Assembly: GCA_029557915.1 (NCBI GenBank)
Contig: JAKQHS010000041.1
Coordinates: 1-64,000, forward strand
Source: Bacteroidota bacterium
GTDB taxonomy: Bacteria > Bacteroidota > Bacteroidia > Chitinophagales > Saprospiraceae
DNA length: 64,000 bases
Reading direction: 5' to 3'
Shown one piece after another: positions 37,801 through 45,933 of this stretch; position 1 is the stretch's first letter; each line of letters starts with the position of its first letter. The position numbers and the translations under genes are program-made. The notes beneath the pieces are model-generated. The model saw only the letters and a program-made list of their open reading frames with translations, was not told the DNA's origin and did no database searches.

Positions 37801-38601
37801 GGCCAGGGTGTTTATATCTTCCGGGCCGCCTACAAAGACCATGGAGCAAACAGTTTGCCGGGAATTCTTACTGAAGAATCCTTTGTTTTGCGCAATCCCG
37901 GAATCAACCCAAGCGATTACGAAGAATTCAGCGATGTCAACAAAATGTCTTTTGGAGGCAACAAATTTGTTATTCCCACTAAACCGGGAAGTTATGTCGG
38001 ATTAAAAGACATCGATCTGACCGGGCTGACCCAGCTGGAAGCCATGGCTATGGCGCCTAAAGCCCAATTGAATGCCGCCGGGGGATATATTGAAGTCCGT
38101 ATCGGTCAGCCCTCGGGTAAACTCATTGGTAAATCTGAATTTATCGGAGATCACGGCGCCGGGTTCAGCCCAAAGCCGGTATTAATCAATTTGGAGCCGA
38201 CTACCGGGTTTCATCCTCTCTATCTCGTCTTCACAAACCCGGAATTAAAAAAAGCGGGGTCCCTGATGATCTTGCTGAATACCCGGTTTAAAACCGGCAC
38301 GGTGGATGTAAAACCCAAAACCCTTGCCCCCACCGGTGACCTGAACGCATACACCGGCAAATACCGGATGACCGGCCTGCCGTTTGAGTTTATTACAATC
38401 TCTGTAAAGGATGGTACCCTCATAATAGAGGCCAACGGGCAGACGGGCCCGCTGTCCCCCACCGCAACGCCTCATACCTTTGATGCCGACGGAAAGGCGC
38501 TGCTTAAATTCCAGATGGATGACCAGAAAGCGGTTACCAAAATGAAAATGGAAGCAATGGGCTTTAGTTTTGAGGGGGCTAAAGTGACCGGGTCTAATTA
38601 A
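34867..38601 (+). CDS. ThuA / sugar dehydrogenase / PKD / cytochrome c fusion protein
   Basis: A 1244-residue exported oxidoreductase. After a signal peptide (to about residue 25) come a ThuA-like domain (about 30-255; FSKTEGFRHTSIDAGK, YLGIHAATDCEYDW, YHDFDGGRAFYTAMGHTDE), a six-bladed sorbosone-dehydrogenase propeller (about 270-690; AEDGLLGLNKDPNF, TMGHRNPFRI, EVGPDANDAD), a PKD domain (about 705-790), a c-type haem domain with CKTCH (883-887) and axial Met candidate PMAPH, then beta-sandwich carbohydrate-binding-like modules. Electrons from sugar oxidation could pass directly to the attached haem. Such fusions are known in Bacteroidota, but the substrate is not. The start at 34867 gives a normal signal peptide and follows a -7 box. 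Confidence 0.87.
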   Translation: MFVTGPSSRYLFVFPLALFFLLAFSSDDPTKLRVLVFSKTEGFRHTSIDAGKLAFKQMSEEKGFDVDFTEDAGQFTANVLKQYNAVIWLNTTGDVLNNEQQTQFERYIQAGGGYLGIHAATDCEYDWNWYGRLAGAYFLDHPNPDNVQKGKFQVVEKNWATQGMPDEFERLDEFYSFKQIDPTIKVLVKIDEKSYRGGKNGDHHPMSWYHDFDGGRAFYTAMGHTDESFSEPLFLNHVWAGLQYAMSSEKPVILDYSKAKPEENRFSKVILLEKLNEPMELSVLNDGRILFIERHGAVKIYNTRTKSVKTIATIPVSTQYKDREGKTSEAEDGLLGLNKDPNFNVNHWIYLYYSDPGKSQNILTRYTLVGDVLDLKSKKVLLAVPTQREQCCHTGGSIAFDKDGNLYLSTGDNTNPHGSNGYSPSDERPDRMPWDAQKSSANTNDLRGKIIRIKPRADGTYSIPEGNLFAAGTDKTRPEIYTMGHRNPFRISVDKKTGFVYWGEVGPDANDADPARGPAGHDEVGQARVAGNFGWPHFVGDNKPYYKYDFAESKSLELWDASKPINTSPNNTGLEALPPAQKAFIWYPYAESKEFPLVGTGGRNAMAGPVFYSEDFKTAKRAFPKYYDKKLFIYEWMRGWIMAVTMDQEGHYQSMERFMPGYRFSNPMDMEFSADGDLYLLEYGSGWFSANDDARLVRIEYNGGNRKPEIRLVAGKLAGSVPFKTTLSSKESTDADGDTLSFAWKITSKLGFIKNIVGPEVDLDLSRAGIYKVTLTAADNRGGISTQSVELIAGNEPPVLKFDLGENNKSFYFPDKTYEYKVVVDDQEDGSTSNGKINPEEISVNIDYLAEGHDKTIIAQGHRTADATAAFSKGMKLIAAGDCKTCHDVTKKLIGPTYRDIALKNKGKPGAQQVLAKKIISGGQGVWGQVPMAPHPQLSAEDAAEMTRYILSLADDKPKVKSLPVEGKYTIKLPDGDKGQGVYIFRAAYKDHGANSLPGILTEESFVLRNPGINPSDYEEFSDVNKMSFGGNKFVIPTKPGSYVGLKDIDLTGLTQLEAMAMAPKAQLNAAGGYIEVRIGQPSGKLIGKSEFIGDHGAGFSPKPVLINLEPTTGFHPLYLVFTNPELKKAGSLMILLNTRFKTGTVDVKPKTLAPTGDLNAYTGKYRMTGLPFEFITISVKDGTLIIEANGQTGPLSPTATPHTFDADGKALLKFQMDDQKAVTKMKMEAMGFSFEGAKVTGSN

Positions 38602-38930
38602 GGTTTTACTTTAGGGAAGCGGAATGGTAAATAGGGCCATCGCGGGAAAGCAGTCTCTGTGCCGGATGGGCCTGTTTTATTTTACAGTATATATCCTCAG
38701 GACAAAACTTCAACCCAAAGCGTGTAATATAAAGTCCATTGCATGTTTGGGTTCAAGTACTTAACATTATCTGTGTAATTTGTTTACAAACCAGCCGTAG
38801 AAAAAGTAAAGGCAACGAAGGGCTCACCGTCCATTTCTTTGCACTCAACGGCCTGTCTAATATCTGAGGGACGAATATTTCCGTTTGTGATTTAAGGCCT
38901 GAATGGCTCCAGTCAAAAATTATTTAATCA
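38602..38930. other. Gene-free stretch before the PadR operon
   Basis: About 330 bp with no convincing ORF, repeat or RNA gene. The plus-strand signal for the PadR operon lies just beyond its right end. Confidence 0.4.
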
Positions 38931-38935
38931 CCTTT

Positions 38936-38969
38936 TGTATGTATAATATAATAATTTTACATACATTTG
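38936..38969 (+). promoter_or_regulatory. PadR operator overlapping the padR promoter
   Basis: TGTATGTA (38936-38943) and TACATACA (38958-38965) form a perfect 8-bp inverted repeat with a 14-bp spacer. The right arm overlaps a perfect -7 element TACATTTG (38962-38969), and a TTG (38935-38937) lies 24 nt upstream of it. ATGT/ACAT arms are typical of PadR-family sites, so autorepression is likely. Confidence 0.65.
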
Positions 38970-38986
38970 CGTAATAAATATCTTAG

Positions 38987-39313
38987 ATGAAGGGTACAAA
39001 CCTCGGAGAATTCGAAGAACTTGTTTTACTCACCATAGCCGCCCTGATGGATAAAGCATATAGCGTAGCGATATGCGACGAACTCTCGACTCACAACGGC
39101 CGTACCGTGAAACTTGGCGTGGTGCATTCGGTGCTCCACCGCCTCGAAGAGAAGGGATTTGTGAAGAGTGAGCTGGGTGAAGCCACCAAGTCCCGGGGCG
39201 GAAAACGCAAAAGATTCTATCAACTCACGGTAACGGGGAAAGAAGCCCTGGTCCGGACCAAAGCCATGCGCGATCAGTTGTGGGACAGGATCCCCTCACT
39301 GGCCTGGAAATAA
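38987..39313 (+). CDS. PadR-family transcriptional regulator
   Basis: The 108-residue winged-helix protein has the PadR signature: an N-terminal GEFEELVLLTIAALM helix, the HTH region YSVAICDELS..VKLGVVHSVLHRLEEKG, and the wing with RGGKRKRFYQLTVTGKEAL. The C-terminal dimerisation helix is short, as in PadR-s1 proteins. It lies 4 bp before an ABC-type permease gene, the arrangement typical of Bacteroidota PadR/FtsX pairs in which the regulator controls the permease. A palindrome over its promoter supports autorepression. The ligand is unknown. Confidence 0.92.
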   Translation: MKGTNLGEFEELVLLTIAALMDKAYSVAICDELSTHNGRTVKLGVVHSVLHRLEEKGFVKSELGEATKSRGGKRKRFYQLTVTGKEALVRTKAMRDQLWDRIPSLAWK

Positions 39314-39317
39314 CACC

Positions 39318-41987
39318 ATGAAAGAACAACCGCAACACCAGCCTCCCTCCTGGGCACGGAAATTTATAGAGTGGTACTGCAAGCCCGAGCTTGCGGAAGA
39401 TCTGATCGGGGACCTCAATGAATACTTCGAGCGAAATCTGCGGTCCGTCGGCCCCCGTCGCGCGAAACTGATCTATATGATCGACGCGCTCAAGTTCTTC
39501 AGACCCTATACCGTTCAGAAACCAAAATGGGTCAACCCTTTTATCAGCCGGATCATGATTGAAAGTTATATCAAAACATCGGGGCGCGGTTTAATGCGCC
39601 ACAAACTCTTTTCGTTCATCAATATCATGGGCCTTGCCGTCAGCATGTCCGTCGGTCTATTGCTGATCGCCTTTGTGTTTGACCTGTTTTCGTTTGACCG
39701 GTTCCATAAAAACGGGGAAAGGATCTGTCGCATCACCAATGTGGCGACCTTCAACCAGGGACCGGGCGGAAAATTTGCAACAACCTCCGTCAAGACCGGA
39801 AAACTAATCCGGGAAAAAATGACGGGCATCGAAGAAGTGGTCATTCTGCAAAACGATTTTTCACAGGATGCCGTGGTGGGCGACCGTATTCTTCCCCTCA
39901 AGGGCTACTGGGCGGAGCCTTCGCTGTTCAGGATCTTTACTTTTCCAATGGTGGAGGGCAATCCTGAAACGGCGCTGAAAGATCCTTACTGCATCGTTCT
40001 CACGGAGTCCGCCGCCAAAAAATTATTCGGCGGCCAATCCGCACTCGGTAAGACGATCAAATTCGATTCCCTCCCTTACCAGGTGACCGGGGTCATGAAG
40101 GATGTTCCTTTCTTTTCCCATATCAGCTTCGAAGCCCTGGTATCGTTTTCTTCGGTTGAAAAAGCGAATCAACACGATCCCCGTTTTGAGGCCTGGACAA
40201 ACATGTGGTCAAACCAGGTATACCTACTCCTGCAGGAAAATGCGGATCGGGTTTCCATCCAGTCCCAACTCGACGCCATTGCCAGGGAAGAAAATCTTGT
40301 TCAGGGTCCCGAGGGATACCGGGACACCCGGATCCGGCTTGAACTTCTTCCATTGCATAAGATCGTAGTCGGAGAGCAACTCAGCCGATCCATGGGTCCT
40401 TCGGGACCTCATGTATCTCCGGCCCTGCTTTGGATCCTCGTCGGCCTGGCCTTCGTGGTGATCGGATCAGCCTGTTTCAACTATGCCAATCTTTCGGTAG
40501 CCCGTGCCCTGCGCCGCTTCAGGGAGGTAGGCCTGCGCAAAGCCATCGGAGCTGGGAAAAGTCAGGTGAGACACCAATTCCTGGTGGAAGCGATCATGAT
40601 CTCCCTGGCCGCCCTTCTTGTTTCCAGCCTCCTTTTTTTCCTGCTTCGCCCGCAACTGATTCGCCTGTCTCCGGAAATGCAAAACATGGTAAAGCTCGAC
40701 CTCAGTCCGGCTATGGTAGCGGCTTTTATCTTTTTTTCGGTCACCGTAGGCGTGATTGCCGGTTTTGTCCCCGCCCTGTATTTTTCAAAAATCAACGCGA
40801 GCCATGCGTTCAGGAACGGACCGCCCCGGAAAGCCTTCAAACACCTGAGCCTCCGGCGCGCCCTGGTGGTAATTCAATACACGCTCACCCTCATCTTTAT
40901 AACCGCCACCGCCGTCGGCTACGTGCAGTATAAAAACATACTTTCGTTTGACTTAGGATTCAACACTGAAAACATCCTGAACATCCATATGCAGGGGAAT
41001 AAACCCGATGCGCTTCTCAAGGAACTGAAGGAGATGCCGGAAGTAACGGGACTCTCCCGGTCATTGATAGTCACCAGCGTTGGAAATGCCTGGGGTGGAT
41101 ACATGACCTACAAAAATTCGCAGGACTCTGCACTGGTTTTGACTAATAACGTCGATGAAAACTACTTGCCTCTGCATGAGTATAAACTTGTTGCTGGCGG
41201 AAATTTTATTGTTCGACCCACCACGGCCGAAGCCGCCCGCGAAGTGATCGTTAACGAGCAACTTTTAAAACGATTTAACATCGCGGGCAATGATCCAGAG
41301 AAGGCAATTGGACAGGAAATCACTTTCAGTAATTTCCACGTACACAGGCGTAAGATGACTATTGTCGGTGTAATGAAAGACTTTCACTACGGCACGGTCG
41401 AAAACGTCATCGGGCCGGTAGCCTTTATACCCTGGGCTCCCGAAGACCGGGCAATCATAAATGCCAAAATACATAGCACTGACATGCAGGCCACCCTGGC
41501 AAAGATTGAGTCCACCTGGAAGAAAATCGATCGTGTTCATCCATTTAAAGCTCAATTCTATGACGAAGAAATAGAAAACGCATACAACGAATTTGCTGCT
41601 ATAATCAAAATCATTGGATTCCTGTCATTTCTCGCCATTTCTATCGCATCGATGGGATTGTTCGGAATGGTAGTGTTCACTGCCGAAACCAGGCTGAAGG
41701 AGATCGGCATCCGCAAATTGATGGGCGCAAGCCAGGGTAACCTTATCTACTTATTAAGCAGCGGTTTTCTCAGCCTTTTATCCGTATCGGCCCTCATCGC
41801 CCTGCCCCTGACCTACCTCTTTTTCCAAAAAGTGGTACTCCTCCGGTTTCCTTATCACAGCCCCGTGCAGTTCCCCGAATTGTTCGCCGGCTTTCTTGCC
41901 GTACTGCTGATTGCGATCGTTCTGATCGGTTCGCAGACGATGAAGGCGGCCAGGAGTAATCCGGCGGTGGTGCTGAAGAGCGAATAG
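39318..41987 (+). CDS. ABC transporter permease with prefix domain (MacB/FtsX type)
   Basis: The 889-residue inner-membrane permease has an N-terminal cytoplasmic prefix of about 75 residues (PPSWARKFIEWYCKPELAED), which marks the 'permease prefix domain 2' group, then two MacB-like periplasmic domains and two FtsX cores with about eight transmembrane helices. FtsX motifs include RRFREVGLRKAIGAGKSQV and, near the C-terminus, RLKEIGIRKLMGASQGNL. No ATPase gene is adjacent, so a shared or distant ATPase is needed. MacB-like systems export antibiotics or lipopeptides or act as mechanotransmitters. The upstream PadR regulator probably controls it. Confidence 0.9.
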   Translation: MKEQPQHQPPSWARKFIEWYCKPELAEDLIGDLNEYFERNLRSVGPRRAKLIYMIDALKFFRPYTVQKPKWVNPFISRIMIESYIKTSGRGLMRHKLFSFINIMGLAVSMSVGLLLIAFVFDLFSFDRFHKNGERICRITNVATFNQGPGGKFATTSVKTGKLIREKMTGIEEVVILQNDFSQDAVVGDRILPLKGYWAEPSLFRIFTFPMVEGNPETALKDPYCIVLTESAAKKLFGGQSALGKTIKFDSLPYQVTGVMKDVPFFSHISFEALVSFSSVEKANQHDPRFEAWTNMWSNQVYLLLQENADRVSIQSQLDAIAREENLVQGPEGYRDTRIRLELLPLHKIVVGEQLSRSMGPSGPHVSPALLWILVGLAFVVIGSACFNYANLSVARALRRFREVGLRKAIGAGKSQVRHQFLVEAIMISLAALLVSSLLFFLLRPQLIRLSPEMQNMVKLDLSPAMVAAFIFFSVTVGVIAGFVPALYFSKINASHAFRNGPPRKAFKHLSLRRALVVIQYTLTLIFITATAVGYVQYKNILSFDLGFNTENILNIHMQGNKPDALLKELKEMPEVTGLSRSLIVTSVGNAWGGYMTYKNSQDSALVLTNNVDENYLPLHEYKLVAGGNFIVRPTTAEAAREVIVNEQLLKRFNIAGNDPEKAIGQEITFSNFHVHRRKMTIVGVMKDFHYGTVENVIGPVAFIPWAPEDRAIINAKIHSTDMQATLAKIESTWKKIDRVHPFKAQFYDEEIENAYNEFAAIIKIIGFLSFLAISIASMGLFGMVVFTAETRLKEIGIRKLMGASQGNLIYLLSSGFLSLLSVSALIALPLTYLFFQKVVLLRFPYHSPVQFPELFAGFLAVLLIAIVLIGSQTMKAARSNPAVVLKSE

Positions 41988-42003
41988 GAATGGCTGAATA
42001 CCT

Positions 42004-42657
42004 TCATTCACCCCTCTTGTTAATGATTAAGGTATCCTCATAAAATTTTACTTCGCCTGTCGTGATATCATGGGTACCCCCCACAATGCCGATCGCGCCG
42101 CTTTCAATCATCTCCTTTAAGATAGGGCTGCGTTCCATAATGGCCGTCACTGTTCTTTTTACATTAAGGGTTGCCACTTTTTCCACAAAATCGGGGTTGC
42201 CTGAATTTCGGTTTTCGGACACTGATTTTTCATCGTAAACCGCCGGCTGTATTTTACTTAAGAGGGCGGTAAGGTTACCCATTTCAACATGGTCGCAGGC
42301 TCCTTTTATTGCGCCGCATTTGGTATGTCCCAGGACCACGATAATCTTGGACCCCGCTACCTTGCAACCAAACTCCATACTGCCCAGGATATCTTCATTG
42401 ATGATATTGCCTGCAATCCGAACGCTGAACACATCACCCAGACCCTGGTCAAAAATCAATTCCGCCGAAGTCCTGCTGTCGATGCAACTAAGTATTACGG
42501 CAAAAGGATGTTGTCCATCGGAGGTCTCATTGGCCTGTTGCAACAGGTTTCGGTTTATTTTAAGGTTACTGACAAATCTTTTGTTTCCTTCTTTTAGTAA
42601 ATTAAGCGCCGTGGAAGGAGTTATGGCCGCCTGCATTTCTTTAGTCAATGTTTTCAT
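42004..42657 (-). CDS. Beta-type carbonic anhydrase
   Basis: Interconverts CO2 and bicarbonate with a Zn2+ held by two Cys and one His; 217 residues. The ligands are C58 (LSCIDSR), H111 and C114 (GHTKCGAIKGA), and the activating Asp/Arg dyad is D60/R62. The fold is complete to the C-terminus (GAIGIVGGTHDITTGEVKFY). The gene sits 40 bp downstream of a SulP transporter and is surely in the same operon. SulP-carbonic anhydrase pairs and fusions are known, and they point to bicarbonate transport coupled to hydration. No signal peptide is seen, so it acts in the cytoplasm. Confidence 0.93.
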   Translation of the reverse strand: MKTLTKEMQAAITPSTALNLLKEGNKRFVSNLKINRNLLQQANETSDGQHPFAVILSCIDSRTSAELIFDQGLGDVFSVRIAGNIINEDILGSMEFGCKVAGSKIIVVLGHTKCGAIKGACDHVEMGNLTALLSKIQPAVYDEKSVSENRNSGNPDFVEKVATLNVKRTVTAIMERSPILKEMIESGAIGIVGGTHDITTGEVKFYEDTLIINKRGE

Positions 42658-42697
42658 TTTATATATTGTTTATTTGATTTAATAATATTTTATTATT

Positions 42698-44248
42698 CTA
42701 AGCCGGTTCAATAAAATTGACCGTTTCAACGGTTATGTTTTTAGCCTTGGCATTGATTCTGTAATTCTGTATGATCTCAATCACATCATGGGCCACGGAT
42801 TTAGATTTGGAAAAATCAATAATCACTTTCGACTGGGCCGGGATGGCTTCCAAGGTCCGCATTACGCTTGCTTTGTTGAAAAAAGACACTTCCTGGGCTA
42901 ATTCTATGTGGTGAACCTGCTGGCCTTCCCGCGTAGTGACTACGTCTTTCAGGTGATGCGAATTTCGATAGCTGTGCCGCAACGTATAGAAGATCCCAAA
43001 CAAGATACCGATGGTAATTCCTTTTAATAAATCGGTGGCCAATATGCCCACCACCGTGGCCACAAAAGGAACAAATTGCTCCCATCCCAATTTATACATT
43101 TGCTTAAACAGGGCGGGTTTGGCCAACTTATAACCCACGATAATCAATATGGCTGCCAAACTTGCCAGCGGAATCATATTGAGCCATTCCGCAACGGTAA
43201 TGGCGCTGATGAGCAGGAATAAACCATGAAGGATGGCTGACATTTTTGTTTTACCGCCAAAGGTTATATTGGCCGTACTGCGCACAATGACCTGGGTTAT
43301 GGGCAAGCCGCCAATCATGCCCGAAATGACATTTCCCAATCCCTGAGCTTTTAATTCCCGGTTGGTTGGCGTAACTCTTTTATATGGGTCAAGTTTGTCT
43401 GTGGCTTCCACACAAAGCAATGTTTCCAAACTTGCCACAATAGCCAGGACGACCGCCACTTCCCAAACTTTAAAATTAGTAATGGCCGAAAAATCCGGGA
43501 ACGTAAAAAAACTGAAAAACTCCCTTAATGTATTTGCAACGGGAAGTTTTACCACCTGGTCCGCATCCAAACTGAAATTTAAGGCGCCTGTTTGGTACAG
43601 GTAATTCATGGCAATGCCAAGGACCACGACTACAATCGGACCTTGTATTACCTGAAACAGTTTATGTTTTTTCATTAATACCGTATCCCATAATATCAGT
43701 ATGGCGATTGCAATGGTTGAAATCAGTATGGCCCCTGGAGAAAGGGCGTTTATTGCGTTTGAAATGGAGGAAATGGTGGTCCCGCCGTCCGTTTGAAAGT
43801 AGGACAGGTCTCCTTCGGGATCCTTATCATACCCCAGGGCATGAGGTATTTGTTTTAATATGATCAGAAGCCCAATACCGGTAAGCATTCCTTTAATCAC
43901 TGAATTTGGAAAGAAGTAAGCGATAAAACCCGCTTTGGCAAATCCCATGATGAGTTGTAGGATTCCGGCCAGCACCACGGCCAATAAAAAGGCGGGCCAG
44001 GAACCGATGGCTGCAATAGAGGACAACACAATCACGGCCAACCCGGCTGCTGGTCCGCTAACCCCCAGAGGAGAGCCGCTGGCCATACCCACTACAATAC
44101 CGCCCACAATGCCGGCAATGATGCCCGCAAACAGTGGCGCTCCCGAGGCCAGAGCTATACCCAGGCAAAGCGGAACGGCCACAAAAAAAACGACGATACT
44201 CGCCGGGAGGTCGTTTTTAAAATCTTTAAAAATGTTTTTTATTTCCAT
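42698..44248 (-). CDS. SulP-family inorganic anion transporter (probable bicarbonate)
   Basis: The 516-residue permease has the sulfate-permease core of about 10-12 membrane helices (DLPASIVVFFVAVPLCLGIALASGAP, ITQVIVRSTANITFGGKTK) and a C-terminal STAS domain (about 430-512; VIIDFSKSKSVAHDVIEII). SulP proteins carry sulfate, bicarbonate or dicarboxylates. The downstream carbonic anhydrase makes bicarbonate the best guess, as in BicA-like systems, but this is context only. It is divergent from a TetR regulator with back-to-back -7 elements between them. Confidence 0.9.
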   Translation of the reverse strand: MEIKNIFKDFKNDLPASIVVFFVAVPLCLGIALASGAPLFAGIIAGIVGGIVVGMASGSPLGVSGPAAGLAVIVLSSIAAIGSWPAFLLAVVLAGILQLIMGFAKAGFIAYFFPNSVIKGMLTGIGLLIILKQIPHALGYDKDPEGDLSYFQTDGGTTISSISNAINALSPGAILISTIAIAILILWDTVLMKKHKLFQVIQGPIVVVVLGIAMNYLYQTGALNFSLDADQVVKLPVANTLREFFSFFTFPDFSAITNFKVWEVAVVLAIVASLETLLCVEATDKLDPYKRVTPTNRELKAQGLGNVISGMIGGLPITQVIVRSTANITFGGKTKMSAILHGLFLLISAITVAEWLNMIPLASLAAILIIVGYKLAKPALFKQMYKLGWEQFVPFVATVVGILATDLLKGITIGILFGIFYTLRHSYRNSHHLKDVVTTREGQQVHHIELAQEVSFFNKASVMRTLEAIPAQSKVIIDFSKSKSVAHDVIEIIQNYRINAKAKNITVETVNFIEPA

Positions 44249-44273
44249 TGTCGGTTTTTTTAGTTTAACAACA

Positions 44274-44317
44274 CAAAGATAGTGTATTTATCATACTTGA
44301 TAGCTTTACTATCTTTT
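44274..44317. promoter_or_regulatory. Divergent promoter/inverted repeat between sulP and tetR
   Basis: The inverted repeat AAAGATAGT (44275-44283) and ACTATCTTT (44308-44316) is perfect over 9 bp with a 24-bp spacer. The left arm is part of a minus-strand -7 element TATCTTTG (44281-44274) for the SulP gene; the right arm holds TATCTTTT facing the TetR gene. It can be read as two back-to-back promoters and as a TetR operator. Confidence 0.5.
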
Positions 44318-44410
44318 TAGATTGTTAAACTTTCCTTAATTTTGACGCTTGGATTTGTCGACCTTGGAATTTTTCGTTGTTTGTAAACCATTACCTTAAA
44401 ACCCGAACCC

Positions 44411-45085
44411 ATGGAAATAGCGCTGCAGATAAAAATGAATGAAAAACTGTTTCTCAGAAACCCGGAACTATCTGCCCTGGGGAAAAAAATCATTCAGCAC
44501 AGCATACAGTTAATCCATAAAAATGGATTTGAATCCTTCACTTTTAAAAAACTGGCTGCAGATATTGGCACTACCGAGGCCAGTATTTACAGATATTTTG
44601 AAAACAAACACCGCTTGCTGATCTATATCGCGGCCTGGTATTGGAGCTGGCTGGAATACCGAGTTTCCGTAAACACCATGAATATTAAAGACCCTGCCGT
44701 AAGGCTCAAAAGAGTCATTAAATTATTGACTGCGGTTGTGGAGGATGATATTAAAACCACCTATTTCAATGAGGATATCCTTCATCAAATCATCATTGCC
44801 GAGGGCACCAAAGCCTATTTAACCAAACATGTGACTGAAGACAACAAAGATCAATTGTTTAAACCTTACAAAGACCTTTGCGCAAAAATTGGAGAAATCA
44901 TTTTAGATTACAACCCTAAGTATAAATATCCCAAATCGCTTGCAAGCACTTTGATTGAAGTGGCGCATTTTCAAAACTTTTTTATGCACAACCTTCCTTC
45001 GCTTACCGATTTTGGAAAAGATAAAGATGAATCGAAGATTGTTGCTTTTTTGGAAGATTTGGTGTTTAGCAGTATAAAAAACTGA
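44411..45085 (+). CDS. TetR-family transcriptional regulator
   Basis: The 224-residue regulator has an N-terminal TetR HTH (about residues 18-65: GKKIIQHSIQLIHKNGFESFTFKKLAADIGTT, then EASIYRYFENKHRLLIYI) and a helical ligand-binding domain whose inducer is unknown. It is divergent from the SulP/carbonic anhydrase operon, with an inverted repeat over both promoters, so it probably represses that operon and itself. The ATG at 44411 is used; an ATG at 44435 is also possible and still keeps the HTH. Confidence 0.88.
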   Translation: MEIALQIKMNEKLFLRNPELSALGKKIIQHSIQLIHKNGFESFTFKKLAADIGTTEASIYRYFENKHRLLIYIAAWYWSWLEYRVSVNTMNIKDPAVRLKRVIKLLTAVVEDDIKTTYFNEDILHQIIIAEGTKAYLTKHVTEDNKDQLFKPYKDLCAKIGEIILDYNPKYKYPKSLASTLIEVAHFQNFFMHNLPSLTDFGKDKDESKIVAFLEDLVFSSIKN

Positions 45086-45132
45086 GTGGATTGAGTTGCT
45101 GATCCCTTTTTTAAGGTCATATTCATCAATTT

Positions 45133-45435
45133 CCGATACAAAATCGGGTGAATATACTCTCCAATAAATCCTCCGTCGTCACCTCCCCCGTGATCTCTCC
45201 GAGGTAATGCAAAGCCTGCAGAATATCCATCGCGATCAACTCATGCCCTCCGCCGGAATTTAATTGTTCCAGCCCTTCCCAGGTGTTCTTTCACTTTTTC
45301 AAACAATCCGCTTGGCGGTTATTAGTCAGGATATTTTCGGATAGCCTGGCATTTTCATTTCCAATGGATTCCAAGGAAGTGCTTCCGGAGATAGACGATA
45401 TTCATATTGTTGCTGGCGGAGGTGTGGATGATGTT
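45133..45435 (-). pseudogene. Remnant of an mnmE 3' end
   Basis: This segment is collinear with the 3' end of the intact mnmE (46441-46745). The last 87 bp (45133-45219 versus 46441-46527) are identical, including the C-terminal FCIG motif, and this copy has its own TGA stop (RFCIGN). Further upstream the two diverge strongly at DNA level, but the remnant still reads as MnmE (for example LSENILTNNRQADCLKK), across three small frameshifts with a net loss of 2 nt. It is therefore a decayed, diverged MnmE C-terminus and not a simple copy of the neighbour. Nothing else is seen between it and the TetR gene. Confidence 0.85.
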
Positions 45436-45541
45436 GCTTCACTCTATTCCTTTCGTGTAATAAATCTGCTATGCGCGTTGGGTTGCGGTTTTATCTTCAG
45501 GGAACATTGTTCAATGATGTTTACGTTTGCCTTCTCCTAGT
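45436..45541. other. Spacer between the mnmE remnant and higA
   Basis: About 100 bp with no recognisable gene; an open plus-strand frame across 45283-45540 is a shadow of the mnmE remnant. Confidence 0.4.
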
Positions 45542-45931
45542 TTAAACATGTGTCAGCAGGAATCCGGCATCGATTTTCAATTTTTGATACACCGCCTTTA
45601 AGAACACGACATCGGGTTCTCTCTTTCCGTTCAAAATTTGAGAAAGTTTGGGCGCTCCAATGCCTAATTTCTTTGCAAGTTTAGCCTGGGTCAGCTTTTG
45701 TTCCGCCATTTTGAATTCAACCGCTTCCTGTATTGTTTTGGGTTTTATCGGCATCAACTGCATCGCATGGTCTTCGTACTCCTCAGCAATTTTAGAAAAC
45801 TGTGCCAGCATGGCAGATTCTTCTTTGGGCAGCAGGTGAAAACCGCCCGAGTTGGTCGCCTTCTCCAATAGCGTCTCAATGGTTTTCATTACCGCTTTAT
45901 ATTCTTTTTCCGATCTGATCTTATTTATCAT
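45542..45931 (-). CDS. higA: HigA-type antitoxin (XRE family)
   Basis: The roughly 129-residue antitoxin neutralises the HigB RNase and binds the operon promoter. The C-terminal HTH_XRE domain is clear (about residues 75-125: KMAEQKLTQAKLAKKLGIGA, then PKLSQILNGKREPDVVFLKAV). The N-terminal part is helical (EKEYKAVMKTIETLLEKATNS), as in the long HigA form. The start is taken as the ATG at 45931, 2 nt behind the toxin stop; an ATG at 45949 overlaps the toxin gene by 16 bp and is also possible. It is second in the toxin-first order typical of higBA. Confidence 0.88.
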   Translation of the reverse strand: MINKIRSEKEYKAVMKTIETLLEKATNSGGFHLLPKEESAMLAQFSKIAEEYEDHAMQLMPIKPKTIQEAVEFKMAEQKLTQAKLAKKLGIGAPKLSQILNGKREPDVVFLKAVYQKLKIDAGFLLTHV

Positions 45932-45933
45932 AA

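Noticed and set aside
45283-45540. 85-codon plus-strand ORF
   Set aside because: It lies on the mnmE remnant in the antisense direction and shows no domain.
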